From contig NZ_WRPN01000001.1 in assembly GCF_009746565.1 (NCBI RefSeq), positions 124,001-188,000 of the forward strand: a stretch of DNA of 64,000 nt, read 5' to 3'. The notes below the pieces were generated by a model, which made no database searches, was not told where the DNA came from, and saw nothing but the letters and a program-made list of their open reading frames with translations. A program made the position numbers and the translations under genes. The stretch comes from Mariniflexile maritimum. Lineage in GTDB: Bacteria > Bacteroidota > Bacteroidia > Flavobacteriales > Flavobacteriaceae. Of this stretch, positions 17,536 to 27,500 are shown one piece after another. Each line of letters begins with the position of its first letter. The stretch's first letter is position 1.

Positions 17536-20403
17536 TTAATTGTCCCTGAAATCAAACCACAGCGTCATGGGGATGCCGTCATCGCCACTTTTTATGCGAA
17601 TGTTGGTCGGTTGGCTTTCGGGCCCTTGGTGTTCCAAAGGTTTAAAGGCACGCATAGCGGGTATTTCATACATAAAGGATATATTGCCTTCTGGAAATTC
17701 CGGTTGCGGAAAGGTGCCGGAAAAGGCATTTTTTGGTAGGTCGGGCGTAAACAATCTTAAAAACAATTTATCGTTTTCACTAAAAAACTTAATAGCGCCC
17801 TTTTCTGTTTTAAGGTTCGCGCCTATTACATTGGCATGATAGCCCTTAAATTCCGGATATACCAAATTTTCAAAACTTTCGCCCGTAATGGTGTTGTTAT
17901 AATCTTTTTCCCAAAGGCCAAATGTGGTGCCTTTTATTCTGTTTTTCCAAACATGGTATGGGCCATTTCCAATCCACTTGACGCCTTGTACACCTGCTTC
18001 AGGGTAATCGAACGTGATACCAAGTTTACTGATTTTATCTTCAAAGGCCGACCCATCAAAACCCTCATTTCTACCGGCATCCTTTAATAGAATCATTTCC
18101 ATTTTTAACCTTCCGTCGTTAAACAAGGTCCATTTTATGGAATGGATACCGCCAAAATAGTTAAAAAAACATACGGCGCCTTCTTTGTTCTGTTCTATGG
18201 AAACGTTTTCAACCTTGGCTTTCATACCAACGGGTTTTGGGCCATTGATAAAAGGCACATTCCCTTGATTGTTTTCTATACTTGTAATCTCGCCCGTGGT
18301 AGCGTTTAAATGAACACGAAGCTTTTCGCTGGATAAAAGAATTTTGTCTTGCGATTTTGAAACGGTAGCTGTTTTTGTTGAAGCTTCCTTGGCCATGAAC
18401 TTATTGGCAAAATAGGGCGCACGGTGAATGGGCCACGACCACGTATAAATTTCCCTGCCATGTTTATCGTGGGCGGTAATTTCCAGCCAATCGCCATCAA
18501 AAAAAATGGCTGGAACCTCGAAATGTATTTTTCTGGTTTCACTGGGTTCAATGCTCTCAATTTGAATGGTGTTTGAATCAATAACTTCAGCTTTGTTGTG
18601 GGTGTACAGGATATTGTTTGCGGTTTTTAACACCCGGTATTCTAATTTACATTCGTTTAAATTTGTGTAAATGTAATCGTTTGTTATTAGGAAAGAGCCG
18701 TCAAATGTTGTTGTAATCATTTTTGGTTGAAATTGAATGGGCGCCCAAACCTCTTTCACGGTATAGAAACTGCCTTCCTTTTCCCGATGTGGCCCCAAAA
18801 CGCCATCGGCAGCAAGCGAGCCTTTGGAATCGTATTTCTGCTCGCCGCTCCAATCGGTTCTTAATACCGCTTCATCTAGCATGGCCCACATAAAGCCACC
18901 GGCAAAAAGCGGACTTTGTTTATAGCGTGTCCAAAAATCCTCTAACCCGGCACCAATGCCATTATCGTAAGTGCCGTGCATGAATTCGGTTGGGAAAAAT
19001 ACATTCTCGCCATTGTTAAAACGGTGCATGCCAGTTAAATAAGTAGGGTAGTGGTGGGAATCCCAACCGTTAAAGTCGGCCCAAGGATGGATAACGATGC
19101 GCTTTTGTGGGTCGTATTGATGGAAAACATGGTCTATATCGTAATTCCAGCCACCTTCGTTGCCATGGTCCCAAATAATTACCGACGGATGGTTTACATC
19201 GCGCTGAACGGTTTCCTTAATTAATTTGGCCCCTGTTTTGGTGTCGTAACCGTTTTGCCAACCCGCCAGCTCGTTCAGCACAAAAAGGCCCAAGGAATCG
19301 CAAACTTCCAAAAAATGCGTGTCTGGGGGGTAATGGCCACGAACCGCGTTCATGTTCATGTCCTTTAACAGATTAACATCCAGAATACTAATGGCTTTAT
19401 CGGTGCTTCTGCCCGATTCGGGCCAAATGGTATGGCGGTTGATGCCTTTCATGATGATTTTTTTGCCATTCACATAAATGCCATCTTTTTTTAAAAACGC
19501 CAGTGTTCTAAAACCGATTTTTGTTTTATAGGTATGGTGTACCTCGTTTTTGGTCTTTAAAGTTAAGGTTAGCGTGTATAAATTGGGCGATTCTGGGGCC
19601 CAAGTCTGAACATCGTTCCATTTGGCATGTATGGTTTGGGAATTTTCGTTTTGGTTTAAAGGAATATTTACGGTAGGATACGTTTTGGAATTTCCAATGG
19701 CTGCAATGCTAGCGTCAAGACTGGCATTTTTAGGAAGGTTTACAAAATCCAGTTTGGCGGTAAACGATCCGTCCATTTTGGCATCTACGGCAACATGTTC
19801 TATATACGATTTTGGCGAAACCTCTAACCAAACGGGGCGGTAAATGCCCCCAAACAACCACCAATCGGTTTTGCGTTCGGCATTATTTACGGTATTGTTG
19901 CTGGAATGTTTGGAAACATGCACTTCCAACAGATTTTCTGCGCCATAGTTTATTAAGGCAGTAATATCAAATTTAAACTCATAAAAGCCACCTTGATGGG
20001 TCTCACCTGCCGATTTGCCATTTATTTTTACATCGGTATCGGTCATGGCGCCCCCAAAAACAATCGTGATGTTTTTACCCTTATAGCTGTTAGGGATATT
20101 GAATTTGTATTTGTAAAACCCTTCTTCCTTACTGGGTTCTTTTTCATTTAATTCCTTATACCATCTACCGTAGGTATAGGTTCCAAAGCCCTGTAATTCC
20201 CAGTTGGATGGCACATTTATAGTGCTCCAGGTTTTACTGTTGTTGCCATCGGTACACATAAAATCCCATTTTACGGGGTTTTTGAAATCTTTGCCCGATA
20301 AGTAAATTTTTTGGGTTTCCTGCGAATGGAAATTCAGGGAAATAAGAAAGGCAAGGGCAAAAAATGCCAGAAGTTTACGTGGGTATGTTGTGCTGTGTCT
20401 CAT
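17536..20403 (-). CDS. GH2 family glycosidase, probable beta-galactosidase
   Basis: The 955-residue protein has a signal peptide (LAFFALAFLISLNFHSQ), then the GH2 order: sugar-binding jelly-roll domain (VPSNWELQGFGTYTY, GGIYRPVWLEV), immunoglobulin-like domain, TIM barrel and C-terminal beta-galactosidase-type domains. The likely acid/base Glu is E416 in WDHGNEGGW and the likely nucleophile is E473 in PTEFMHG. Domain architecture and length fit beta-galactosidases, which would remove galactan side chains or terminal galactose from rhamnogalacturonan; beta-glucuronidase activity cannot be excluded. It lies 6 bp behind the CE12 gene at 20410 in the same operon. Confidence 0.88.
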   Translation of the reverse strand: MRHSTTYPRKLLAFFALAFLISLNFHSQETQKIYLSGKDFKNPVKWDFMCTDGNNSKTWSTINVPSNWELQGFGTYTYGRWYKELNEKEPSKEEGFYKYKFNIPNSYKGKNITIVFGGAMTDTDVKINGKSAGETHQGGFYEFKFDITALINYGAENLLEVHVSKHSSNNTVNNAERKTDWWLFGGIYRPVWLEVSPKSYIEHVAVDAKMDGSFTAKLDFVNLPKNASLDASIAAIGNSKTYPTVNIPLNQNENSQTIHAKWNDVQTWAPESPNLYTLTLTLKTKNEVHHTYKTKIGFRTLAFLKKDGIYVNGKKIIMKGINRHTIWPESGRSTDKAISILDVNLLKDMNMNAVRGHYPPDTHFLEVCDSLGLFVLNELAGWQNGYDTKTGAKLIKETVQRDVNHPSVIIWDHGNEGGWNYDIDHVFHQYDPQKRIVIHPWADFNGWDSHHYPTYLTGMHRFNNGENVFFPTEFMHGTYDNGIGAGLEDFWTRYKQSPLFAGGFMWAMLDEAVLRTDWSGEQKYDSKGSLAADGVLGPHREKEGSFYTVKEVWAPIQFQPKMITTTFDGSFLITNDYIYTNLNECKLEYRVLKTANNILYTHNKAEVIDSNTIQIESIEPSETRKIHFEVPAIFFDGDWLEITAHDKHGREIYTWSWPIHRAPYFANKFMAKEASTKTATVSKSQDKILLSSEKLRVHLNATTGEITSIENNQGNVPFINGPKPVGMKAKVENVSIEQNKEGAVCFFNYFGGIHSIKWTLFNDGRLKMEMILLKDAGRNEGFDGSAFEDKISKLGITFDYPEAGVQGVKWIGNGPYHVWKNRIKGTTFGLWEKDYNNTITGESFENLVYPEFKGYHANVIGANLKTEKGAIKFFSENDKLFLRLFTPDLPKNAFSGTFPQPEFPEGNISFMYEIPAMRAFKPLEHQGPESQPTNIRIKSGDDGIPMTLWFDFRDN

Positions 20404-20409
20404 AATGTT

Positions 20410-21714
20410 TTAGTTACCGTCTGGTTTTGTGTTTTCAAAGCGTGTGCTCATGGGCAGCTTCCAACTACTAAAAATGTCGGGGTTTTTGGGGTTGTAGTTT
20501 GGTACATTGGGGTTTAGGTATTGGGCAATGTCCAAATTCAAATCTTTAATGCCTTGCACCACACATTTGGCAATTTCATTGGCGCCAAAACCGTTAAAGT
20601 GCGTGTTGTCTTCCAGCTTTTCTGTTTGCCCCGGAAAAGTGTTTGCAGGGTATTGCACAAAGGCTTTTCTTGAGGGTTCATCGCCCCAGGTTTCGTACAG
20701 GTAGGTGGTCATTTTTGTAAGGTCGATGAGTGGTACCTGCAAATTGGTTGCCACGTGTCGCATCGCATCGGGAAAATCGCCATGTGTTGGTTTTAAGGTG
20801 CCATCGTCGTTAAAGGCCCTCCGTTGCGTTGGTGTTACCAATACAGGAATACCACCTTTTTCCCTAAATTTAGTAATATATTCCTTTAAAGAGTTTGTGT
20901 ACAACCCCCAGGCGCCATTGCCTTCGCCTTTTATTTTTTCGTCATTATGTCCAAATTCAATAAAAACATAATCGTTTGGCTTTAAAAGGCTTAGTATTTT
21001 TTCCAATCGGTTTGTAGCTTTAAACGAACTTAAGGTGGCGCCCGATTCGGCATAATTGGCTATAACCACTTCATTTGAAAAATAATTGGTAATAAACTGC
21101 CCCCAAGAGGCCCAAGGCTCTAAATCTTGGTCGGTTACGGTGGAATCGCCAGCTAAAAACAGGGTTTTAACTGTTGAAGTGGGGATGATTTTTATATGCT
21201 GAACAGTAGGGTTTCCCAAGAATTCCAAGGTTAGTTTATCGTCCCAATTTAGTTGGTTTTTATCCCGATCCTTAATTTTAATATGTGTTGTGCCGTTAAT
21301 TTTGGGAGACCTCACATTAACGGTAAACGAACGCTGTGCCGTATGGTTTTTTCCTAAAGTGATTTCTTTTAGCATCAACCTTCTGGATTCGGCCTTTACC
21401 GTGGTTTTTGAAGGTTTTTCACCACCTAAAACCACCTCTATTTTGTAATGGCCCTCTGGAAGTTTCACCGAAAAATAAATGCTACTTTTGCTACTGATGT
21501 AGTTTTTTTTGAAAATAACATTTTCGGCAGACTCAAAATCGAAACCGTATCCTAAAGTGTTGGTGTACACGATGGGTTTATGTATTGAAATGCCCTTGTT
21601 TTTGTTGGCCTTCATCCCAAAATAGAAGCTTTTAGTAAATTGGTTTTGTGCTGAAACATTCAAAAAAAAGACGATGCTAAGTAGGAATATAAAAGATGTG
21701 CTTAGTTGTTTCAT
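20410..21714 (-). CDS. CE12 rhamnogalacturonan acetylesterase with N-terminal accessory domain
   Basis: The start at 21714 gives MKQLSTSFIFLLSIVFFLNV, a good signal peptide; a GTG five codons upstream is less likely. Of 434 residues, about the first 165 form a beta-rich domain (FYFGMKANKNKG, HYKIEVVLGG) that resembles malectin- or galactose-binding-like accessory domains. The SGNH domain follows with AGDSTVTDQ, ESGAT, GHND and DNTHFNGFG, where the last block carries the catalytic Asp and His. CE12 enzymes deacetylate rhamnogalacturonan. It is the first gene of the CE12-GH2-CE12 unit and has its own direct-repeat promoter. The GntR-type regulator is encoded directly upstream on the same strand. 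Confidence 0.88.
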   Translation of the reverse strand: MKQLSTSFIFLLSIVFFLNVSAQNQFTKSFYFGMKANKNKGISIHKPIVYTNTLGYGFDFESAENVIFKKNYISSKSSIYFSVKLPEGHYKIEVVLGGEKPSKTTVKAESRRLMLKEITLGKNHTAQRSFTVNVRSPKINGTTHIKIKDRDKNQLNWDDKLTLEFLGNPTVQHIKIIPTSTVKTLFLAGDSTVTDQDLEPWASWGQFITNYFSNEVVIANYAESGATLSSFKATNRLEKILSLLKPNDYVFIEFGHNDEKIKGEGNGAWGLYTNSLKEYITKFREKGGIPVLVTPTQRRAFNDDGTLKPTHGDFPDAMRHVATNLQVPLIDLTKMTTYLYETWGDEPSRKAFVQYPANTFPGQTEKLEDNTHFNGFGANEIAKCVVQGIKDLNLDIAQYLNPNVPNYNPKNPDIFSSWKLPMSTRFENTKPDGN

Positions 21715-21728
21715 CCATAAAATTTTCA

Positions 21729-21774
21729 CTAAAATAGTTTCAAAAAAAAAAAAAATCCATCCTGTACTATGATG
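21729..21774 (-). promoter_or_regulatory. Direct-repeat promoter of the CE12-GH2-CE12 unit
   Basis: On the minus strand CATCATAGTACAGGAT (21774 to 21759) holds one perfect and one weaker CAGGAT copy at the 10-bp period. After 22 bp follows TATTTTAG (21736 to 21729), one mismatch from TAnnTTTG. In addition CATCCTG (21758-21764) and CAGGATG (21778-21784) form a perfect inverted repeat with a 13-bp spacer, seen only at this promoter. Confidence 0.6.
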
Positions 21775-21818
21775 TATCAGGATGAATGCTTCAATTTTAT
21801 ATGGTGCGCCAACGGCAT

Positions 21819-22865
21819 TTAAACAGAATTACGCTCTATGTATTCAAAAACATTTCTAATTTTTTCTGTTTTATTGTTAAGAACCAAATAAGCCGCGGTT
21901 TCTCCCATCCCCTCAAAATGGGTGCTAACTACGTTGATGCCCAACAGGTTTTTTAAAGGCGTATCGTTATAGGAAATAATACCTATGTCTTTGCCAAGGA
22001 TTAAGTTTTTAGCACGGATCTGTTGTACTAAATTAACCAGATCGGTTTCTTCAATAATGATGTAGGTGTCTTTGCTGTCCAGATCCATATCATCATAAAT
22101 TTCATCTAAAATTTCAAAATCGAAGTTATGTTTTGAACAAAATTTTCTGAAGCCTTGAACAATTCTTAAAGGATAAGGATATACTGATTTTAATGGATAA
22201 ACTAAAACTAATTTATCATATTTCTTAAGTGTTTTTAAGCCCTTTTGTAGTGCATTGTAAATATCATCTTCAAAGTCTTGATATACTGTGCCGTATTCAC
22301 CACTAATTTCTAGTTTATTGTTGTCTAAAATTATGAGTTTGTCTTTAGGAATTTTCTCAATTATATCCTTTACCAGATTAGTGTTACTTATATGGTTCAA
22401 ATCCTCTGTTTTAAAATGTGGCATGATCACATAATAATCAAAAGCTCCGAGATTTCTTTCTAAAGTTCTAACAAAAAGAGACTCTTCACAGTGATAAACC
22501 GATAATGTTACATGGCCATTTATGCCAATGCTATTTACAAAAGAATTATAGATCATCATTTTGTAAGAACTTGGCTTGTTAATCATGAAGAAAATCTGAA
22601 TCTTTGAAATCAAATCGGTCTTGGCCGTATAATACCCCTTTCCTTTAACCGATACAATAACTTTTTGTTTTTTAAGTTGTTTATATGCTTTTTCAACGGT
22701 ATCCCGTGATAAATAGCACGACTCGCTCAACTCGTTTATAGAGGGGATTTTTTCTCCAATTTTTAAATTCCCTTTTGCAATGTCATTAATGATGGAATCA
22801 ACAATTTGCTTGTATTTAGGAACACGAGAATAATCGTTAATTTTTATTGTTATTATTTGAGACAT
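21819..22865 (-). CDS. GntR-type transcriptional regulator with a LacI/periplasmic-binding-like sensor domain
   Basis: The 348-residue protein starts with a GntR winged helix-turn-helix (VPKYKQIVDSIINDIAKG, GEKIPSINELSESCYLSRDT, VSVKGKGYYT; residues about 14-75). The remaining 270 residues form an alternating alpha/beta domain (SKIQIFFMINKP, YYVIMPHF, IILDNNK, DIGIISYNDTPLKNLLGINV) like the sugar-binding half of LacI proteins. The same architecture occurs in AraR of Bacillus. It probably senses a pectin breakdown product and controls the surrounding units, but ligand and operator are unknown. No direct-repeat promoter precedes it. Its codon use is more AT-rich than that of the neighbouring enzyme genes. 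Confidence 0.85.
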   Translation of the reverse strand: MSQIITIKINDYSRVPKYKQIVDSIINDIAKGNLKIGEKIPSINELSESCYLSRDTVEKAYKQLKKQKVIVSVKGKGYYTAKTDLISKIQIFFMINKPSSYKMMIYNSFVNSIGINGHVTLSVYHCEESLFVRTLERNLGAFDYYVIMPHFKTEDLNHISNTNLVKDIIEKIPKDKLIILDNNKLEISGEYGTVYQDFEDDIYNALQKGLKTLKKYDKLVLVYPLKSVYPYPLRIVQGFRKFCSKHNFDFEILDEIYDDMDLDSKDTYIIIEETDLVNLVQQIRAKNLILGKDIGIISYNDTPLKNLLGINVVSTHFEGMGETAAYLVLNNKTEKIRNVFEYIERNSV

Positions 22866-23019
22866 AAAAATTCTATAAAAAAAGTATAGTTATGAAAAGG
22901 TGATTGCAGCGAATTTAAAAAAATTAATCGATTGCATTAAGCTAAGCCTTAAAAATTAATCATAAATAATTAATAGCAATAAGAAACGGATATTGGTTGT
23001 AGAGCAATCTGGTCGTTAG

Positions 23020-23064
23020 CATGTAGGTACAGGACACATTACCTTCTTAAATTTTTTAAATTTA
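23020..23064 (+). promoter_or_regulatory. Direct-repeat promoter of the GH28-DUF4450 unit
   Basis: CATGTAGGTACAGGAC (23020-23035) is the most degenerate copy of the element. After 21 bp follows TAAATTTA (23057-23064), 7/8 to TAnnTTTG. Taken alone it would be weak; the matching spacing in five other promoters supports it. Confidence 0.5.
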
Positions 23065-23083
23065 CTTCCCACAAACATTTTTT

Positions 23084-24562
23084 ATGAAAAAGGTAAATTT
23101 TTTATTGTTCCTTATTGTTCCTTATCTCATGCTGTCCTGTAAACAAATAAATTCTGTAAACGAGTTTCCGGTTTTAAGTCAATTTAAGCCATTTTGGGTA
23201 GATAAAGTAGGAGCAAAATCATTTAGTGTAAACAGTAATATATATTTTGTTAATAGTTATGGAGCTGTTAATGATGGAAAAATGCTATGCACAGAGGCCA
23301 TTCAAAAAACCATTGAGGCCTGTGCCAAAAACGGGGGAGGCACCGTTACCTTTAAACCGGGCGTTTATTTAACGGGTTCAATTTTTATAAAGGAAGGCGT
23401 CAAATTTTTAGTGCCAAAAGATGTTGAAATTAAAGGTAGTGAAAATATTAAGGACTATAAGGAAATTGATACACGGGTGGCAGGTATTGAAATGCTTTGG
23501 CCCGCGGCCTTAATAAACGTTCTGGGTCAAAAAAATGTTGTTATTGAAGGCGACGGCCTTATTGACGGACAGGGAAAGGTGTTTTGGGATTATTACTGGG
23601 ACTTAAGAAAAAACGATTACGAACCTCGAGGCTTGCGCTGGATTGTGGATTATGATGCCAAACGCCCACGGACCATTTTGGTCTCAAACTCAAAAAATGT
23701 TTTTGTAAAGGATTTGAATATACAACGGGCTGGTTTCTGGACGATTCAAGTGCTGTATTCAGAATACATTACGGTTGATGGGCTCACCATAAAAAACAAT
23801 ATAGGCGGCCACGGCCCCAGTACCGATGGGATAGACATTGATTCCTCACAATGGATTTTGGTACAAAATTGCGATATCGATTGTAACGATGATAATTTTT
23901 GCCTGAAAGCCGGCAGGGATTGGGATGGGCAACGGGTTAACAAACCAACCGAATATGTGGTAATAAAAGACTGCATAGCCAGAAAAGGCGCCGGATTATT
24001 TACTTTAGGTAGTGAAACAGCCGGAAGCATTCGCCATGTATATGTATCAAACATTAAAGGACTAGGAACAAAAAACGGATTAAATATAAAATCAGCCACC
24101 AATAGAGGCGGTACGGTTGAGGATATTTATATGGAAAACATTAAAATGGATAGTGTTCGCACGTTTATGCAAGTTGGTATGAACTGGAATCCTGCATACA
24201 GCTATTCAAAACTACCTGAAGAATTTATTTTTGATTCCATCCCCGAGCATTGGAAAAAAATGCTCCAAAAGGTAGAGCCAGCATCAAAGGGCATTCCTAC
24301 GTTTAGAAATATCAGTCTTAACAATATCCATGTAAAAGGCGCTGAAACGGCCATAAACGTTAATGGTATGGAGGGTTCCCTAATTAGCAATGTTACCTTG
24401 AACAATGTGCATATTGAAGCTGAAAAGGCAGGACAGATAAGTTACAGTTCAAATTGGATACTTAAAGACGTGAAAATAAAATCTAAAGACGGGTCTAAAG
24501 TCTCTTTAGAAAATACTTCAGGAATCAATTTTTCAGATGCTGTATATCTTCAAAATAATTAA
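23084..24562 (+). CDS. GH28 family enzyme, lipoprotein
   Basis: The 492-residue protein has a lipoprotein signal (LMLSC, Cys about 19) and a beta-helix start at NSYGAVNDGKMLCTEAI. GH28 blocks in order are STDGIDIDSS, NDDNFCLKAGRD, GAGLFTLGSE and NIKSATNRGG. The block sequence differs from the other two GH28 enzymes of the locus (NDDNFCLK instead of DDAIA), so it is a third, non-redundant subtype. It probably removes galacturonic acid from branched or rhamnogalacturonan oligosaccharides in the periplasm. It is the first gene of a four-gene plus-strand unit, with only 3 bp to the next gene. Confidence 0.9.
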   Translation: MKKVNFLLFLIVPYLMLSCKQINSVNEFPVLSQFKPFWVDKVGAKSFSVNSNIYFVNSYGAVNDGKMLCTEAIQKTIEACAKNGGGTVTFKPGVYLTGSIFIKEGVKFLVPKDVEIKGSENIKDYKEIDTRVAGIEMLWPAALINVLGQKNVVIEGDGLIDGQGKVFWDYYWDLRKNDYEPRGLRWIVDYDAKRPRTILVSNSKNVFVKDLNIQRAGFWTIQVLYSEYITVDGLTIKNNIGGHGPSTDGIDIDSSQWILVQNCDIDCNDDNFCLKAGRDWDGQRVNKPTEYVVIKDCIARKGAGLFTLGSETAGSIRHVYVSNIKGLGTKNGLNIKSATNRGGTVEDIYMENIKMDSVRTFMQVGMNWNPAYSYSKLPEEFIFDSIPEHWKKMLQKVEPASKGIPTFRNISLNNIHVKGAETAINVNGMEGSLISNVTLNNVHIEAEKAGQISYSSNWILKDVKIKSKDGSKVSLENTSGINFSDAVYLQNN

Positions 24563-24565
24563 GGC

Positions 24566-27500
24566 ATGTGTTTCACTAATAATTATAAAAAACATTTTAG
24601 TTTATTTTTTCTGCTAGGGGTGTTGTTTCATATATCGGCTCAAGACATAAGCACTCGAAAAATCCATTATGTTCCCGAAGGTGAAAGTTTCGTTTTAAAA
24701 AATGGATCAAGAAAATTCAACAGGGCATTGTATGGCACCAACACCGGTTTTAGGGTAGAAGCGGGCGATTTGCCGGAATTCGCACTTTACATGCCCGGTA
24801 TGGGCGGCAACTTTAAATTGGGAATTGTAACAAATTCGGGCAGCAAATGGCTAGCAGCATGCGATTCGATTGTAACACGTTACATTCAAGGCACGATGCA
24901 TTATGAACTGAGGGATGCCTCTTTTCCAAATGGAATTATAAACATGCAAGTGGTTGCACATGCCAAAAACGAAGCCATGATTTTAAAGGTTGAAACCGAA
25001 AACATCCCTAAAAACGTCGATTTAATTTGGATATATGGAGGAGCAAGCGGTAAAAAGTTTAGTCGGGATGGCGATATTGGTGCCGACCCAGAATCGGTGT
25101 TTTACCTGCAACCGGACTATTGCATCAATAATCAATACACCCTTCAAAAGGATGGGTTTCTGTTGAATTTCGGTTCAGAAAACAACAAACAAAAAACTGG
25201 AAACAATAGAGCCATTTCTGGATATTACCCTAAGTCCGATATCAAGTTGGTGGAGGTTGATCCTGAAAAAAATCCAAAGGAACTATTTGAATCTGAAGTT
25301 GATAAGTTACCTGTCATCATTGGCAACATCCATTTGAATTCCAATGATACATTGCTGTGGAAATTAGAAAATGATGAAACTGTAGTTCCAACCACCCAAA
25401 CCCAATTGGCATCGGAGTTTGTTGAAGCGGTACAAAAGATGAAAAAATTGGCATCGCGCGTTACTTTAAAAACGCCCGACCCCTACCTCAATACACTGGG
25501 CGGTGCCTTGGCCATTGCAGGTGATGCCATTTGGGAATCGCCCGCCTTTTTGCATGGTTCCATAGCATGGCGTATGCACTTGAACGCATGGCGAGGTGCT
25601 TCGGTTGCCAATCCATTGGGTTGGCACGACAGGGCTGAAACACATTTTAGAAGCTACGGAAACTCTCAGGTTTTAGAACCCGAAACTGGTTCTGTGGTAT
25701 TGGATACCTTCCGCAATTTTGCCAGACAAAAAGAGGTTCTGGGAACGGCCATGTTCAGCAGCGGTTATATCAGTCGCCATCCCAACAATAATACGGTAGC
25801 ACACCATTATGATATGAATTCGGTATTCATCAACCAAATCCTTCGTCATTATCAATGGACGGGCGATGTGGGTTTTATGAAAGAAATATGGTCGGTTATA
25901 AAACGCCACATCGCTTGGGAAAAGCGAAATTTTGATGCAGATGGCGACGGACTTTACGATGCCTATGCCATGATTTGGGCAAGCGATGCGCTGCAATATT
26001 CTGGTGGCGGCGTTACTTATGCGTCGGCATATAATTATAGTTGCAATGTGTTAGCCGCAAGTATTGCCAAGCTTTTGGGCGAAAATCCGGAGCCATACAT
26101 CAAGGAGGCTAAACATATCAAATCGGCCATAGACAGTAAATTGTGGATACCCGAAAAAGGTGTTTTTGCGGAGTATAAAGACTTGTTGGGCAACCAATTG
26201 CTACACGATGCACCGGGCCTTTGGACCATTTACCATGCGTTGGATGAAAACATAGCCAACCCGTTTCAAGCATATCAATCGTTAAGGTATGTTGATGCTG
26301 AAATCCCGCATATTCCCGTACAGGCGGGAGGCTTGCCCTTTGAAGATTTACAACTTGTTTCAACCACCAATTGGCAACCCTATACATGGTCGGTTAACAA
26401 CGTCGCGTTGGCTGAAAATTTACATACAGCCTTGGCGTATTGGCAAGGTGGCAGAAGCGAAAAAGCGTTTCAGTTATGGCACAGTGTCTTGGTGGAAAGC
26501 ATGTATTTGGGCGCATCGCCAGGAAGTTTTCAACAGTTGTCTTATTACGATGCGATTCGTGGCGAATTGTACCGCGATTTTGCCGACCCCATTGCCATGG
26601 CTGCACGGTCGTTGGTAGAGGGCTTGTTCGGGATTCAACCCAATGCCATTACAAATACTCTGTATATAAAACCAGGGTTTCCCAAAGATTGGAAGTATGC
26701 TTCGTTGGATATTCCTGATATTAAAATCGCTTTCGCGGAAGAGCATTCCATTTTAAAATATACAATCGATTCCAAATTTAACAACCACATGGCACTTCAT
26801 TTCGCTGTGAACGTCTCAAATGAAGGTGTTGCATACGTTAAAATAAATGGCAATAAAGTTGATTGGAAACTTGATGAAACCGCCATTGGTACGCCTAAAA
26901 TAATAATTGAAAGTCCGTATCAAAAACAGTATATCATCGAAATCAAGTTGAAGGAAGGAAGGTTGGAACAACCTAAATTTGAGTTTGAAGGCCATCACAA
27001 TAAACAACTTCAATTTAAAACTTCAAAAGCGGAAATTGTTAAGGTTTACGACCCACAAACTTCAATTTCAGAAGTAAGGAAAACGAAGAACCAATTCGAT
27101 TTTACGGTTAATTCAAAAAAAGGACATAAAACATTTTTTGTTCAACTGAAACAAAATGGCATGCTTTGGTGGCAACCGGTTCATTTAAAAGTAATTTCTG
27201 AAAAAGATGTTATCTCTAAATTCCAAAATTGGGATGAAAAGCTATCGCCTGAAACCAAGTTTGAAAAAATCAACTTAGAAACCGTTTTCAACAGTAAAGT
27301 AACCGACGTTTTTGAACAGCAATATTTAAGTCCGAGACCAACATCACCAACCTTACAGCTCCCCACACAAGGGATTGGCAATTGGTGTTATCCGTTTATA
27401 AAACCCATTATTGACGATTCTGGTTTGCGTAAAATAGCAGGCGAAAACAATACGATTGTAAGTCCGCAGCATATTCCCTTTAGCACGCCTTCGGAAGCAA

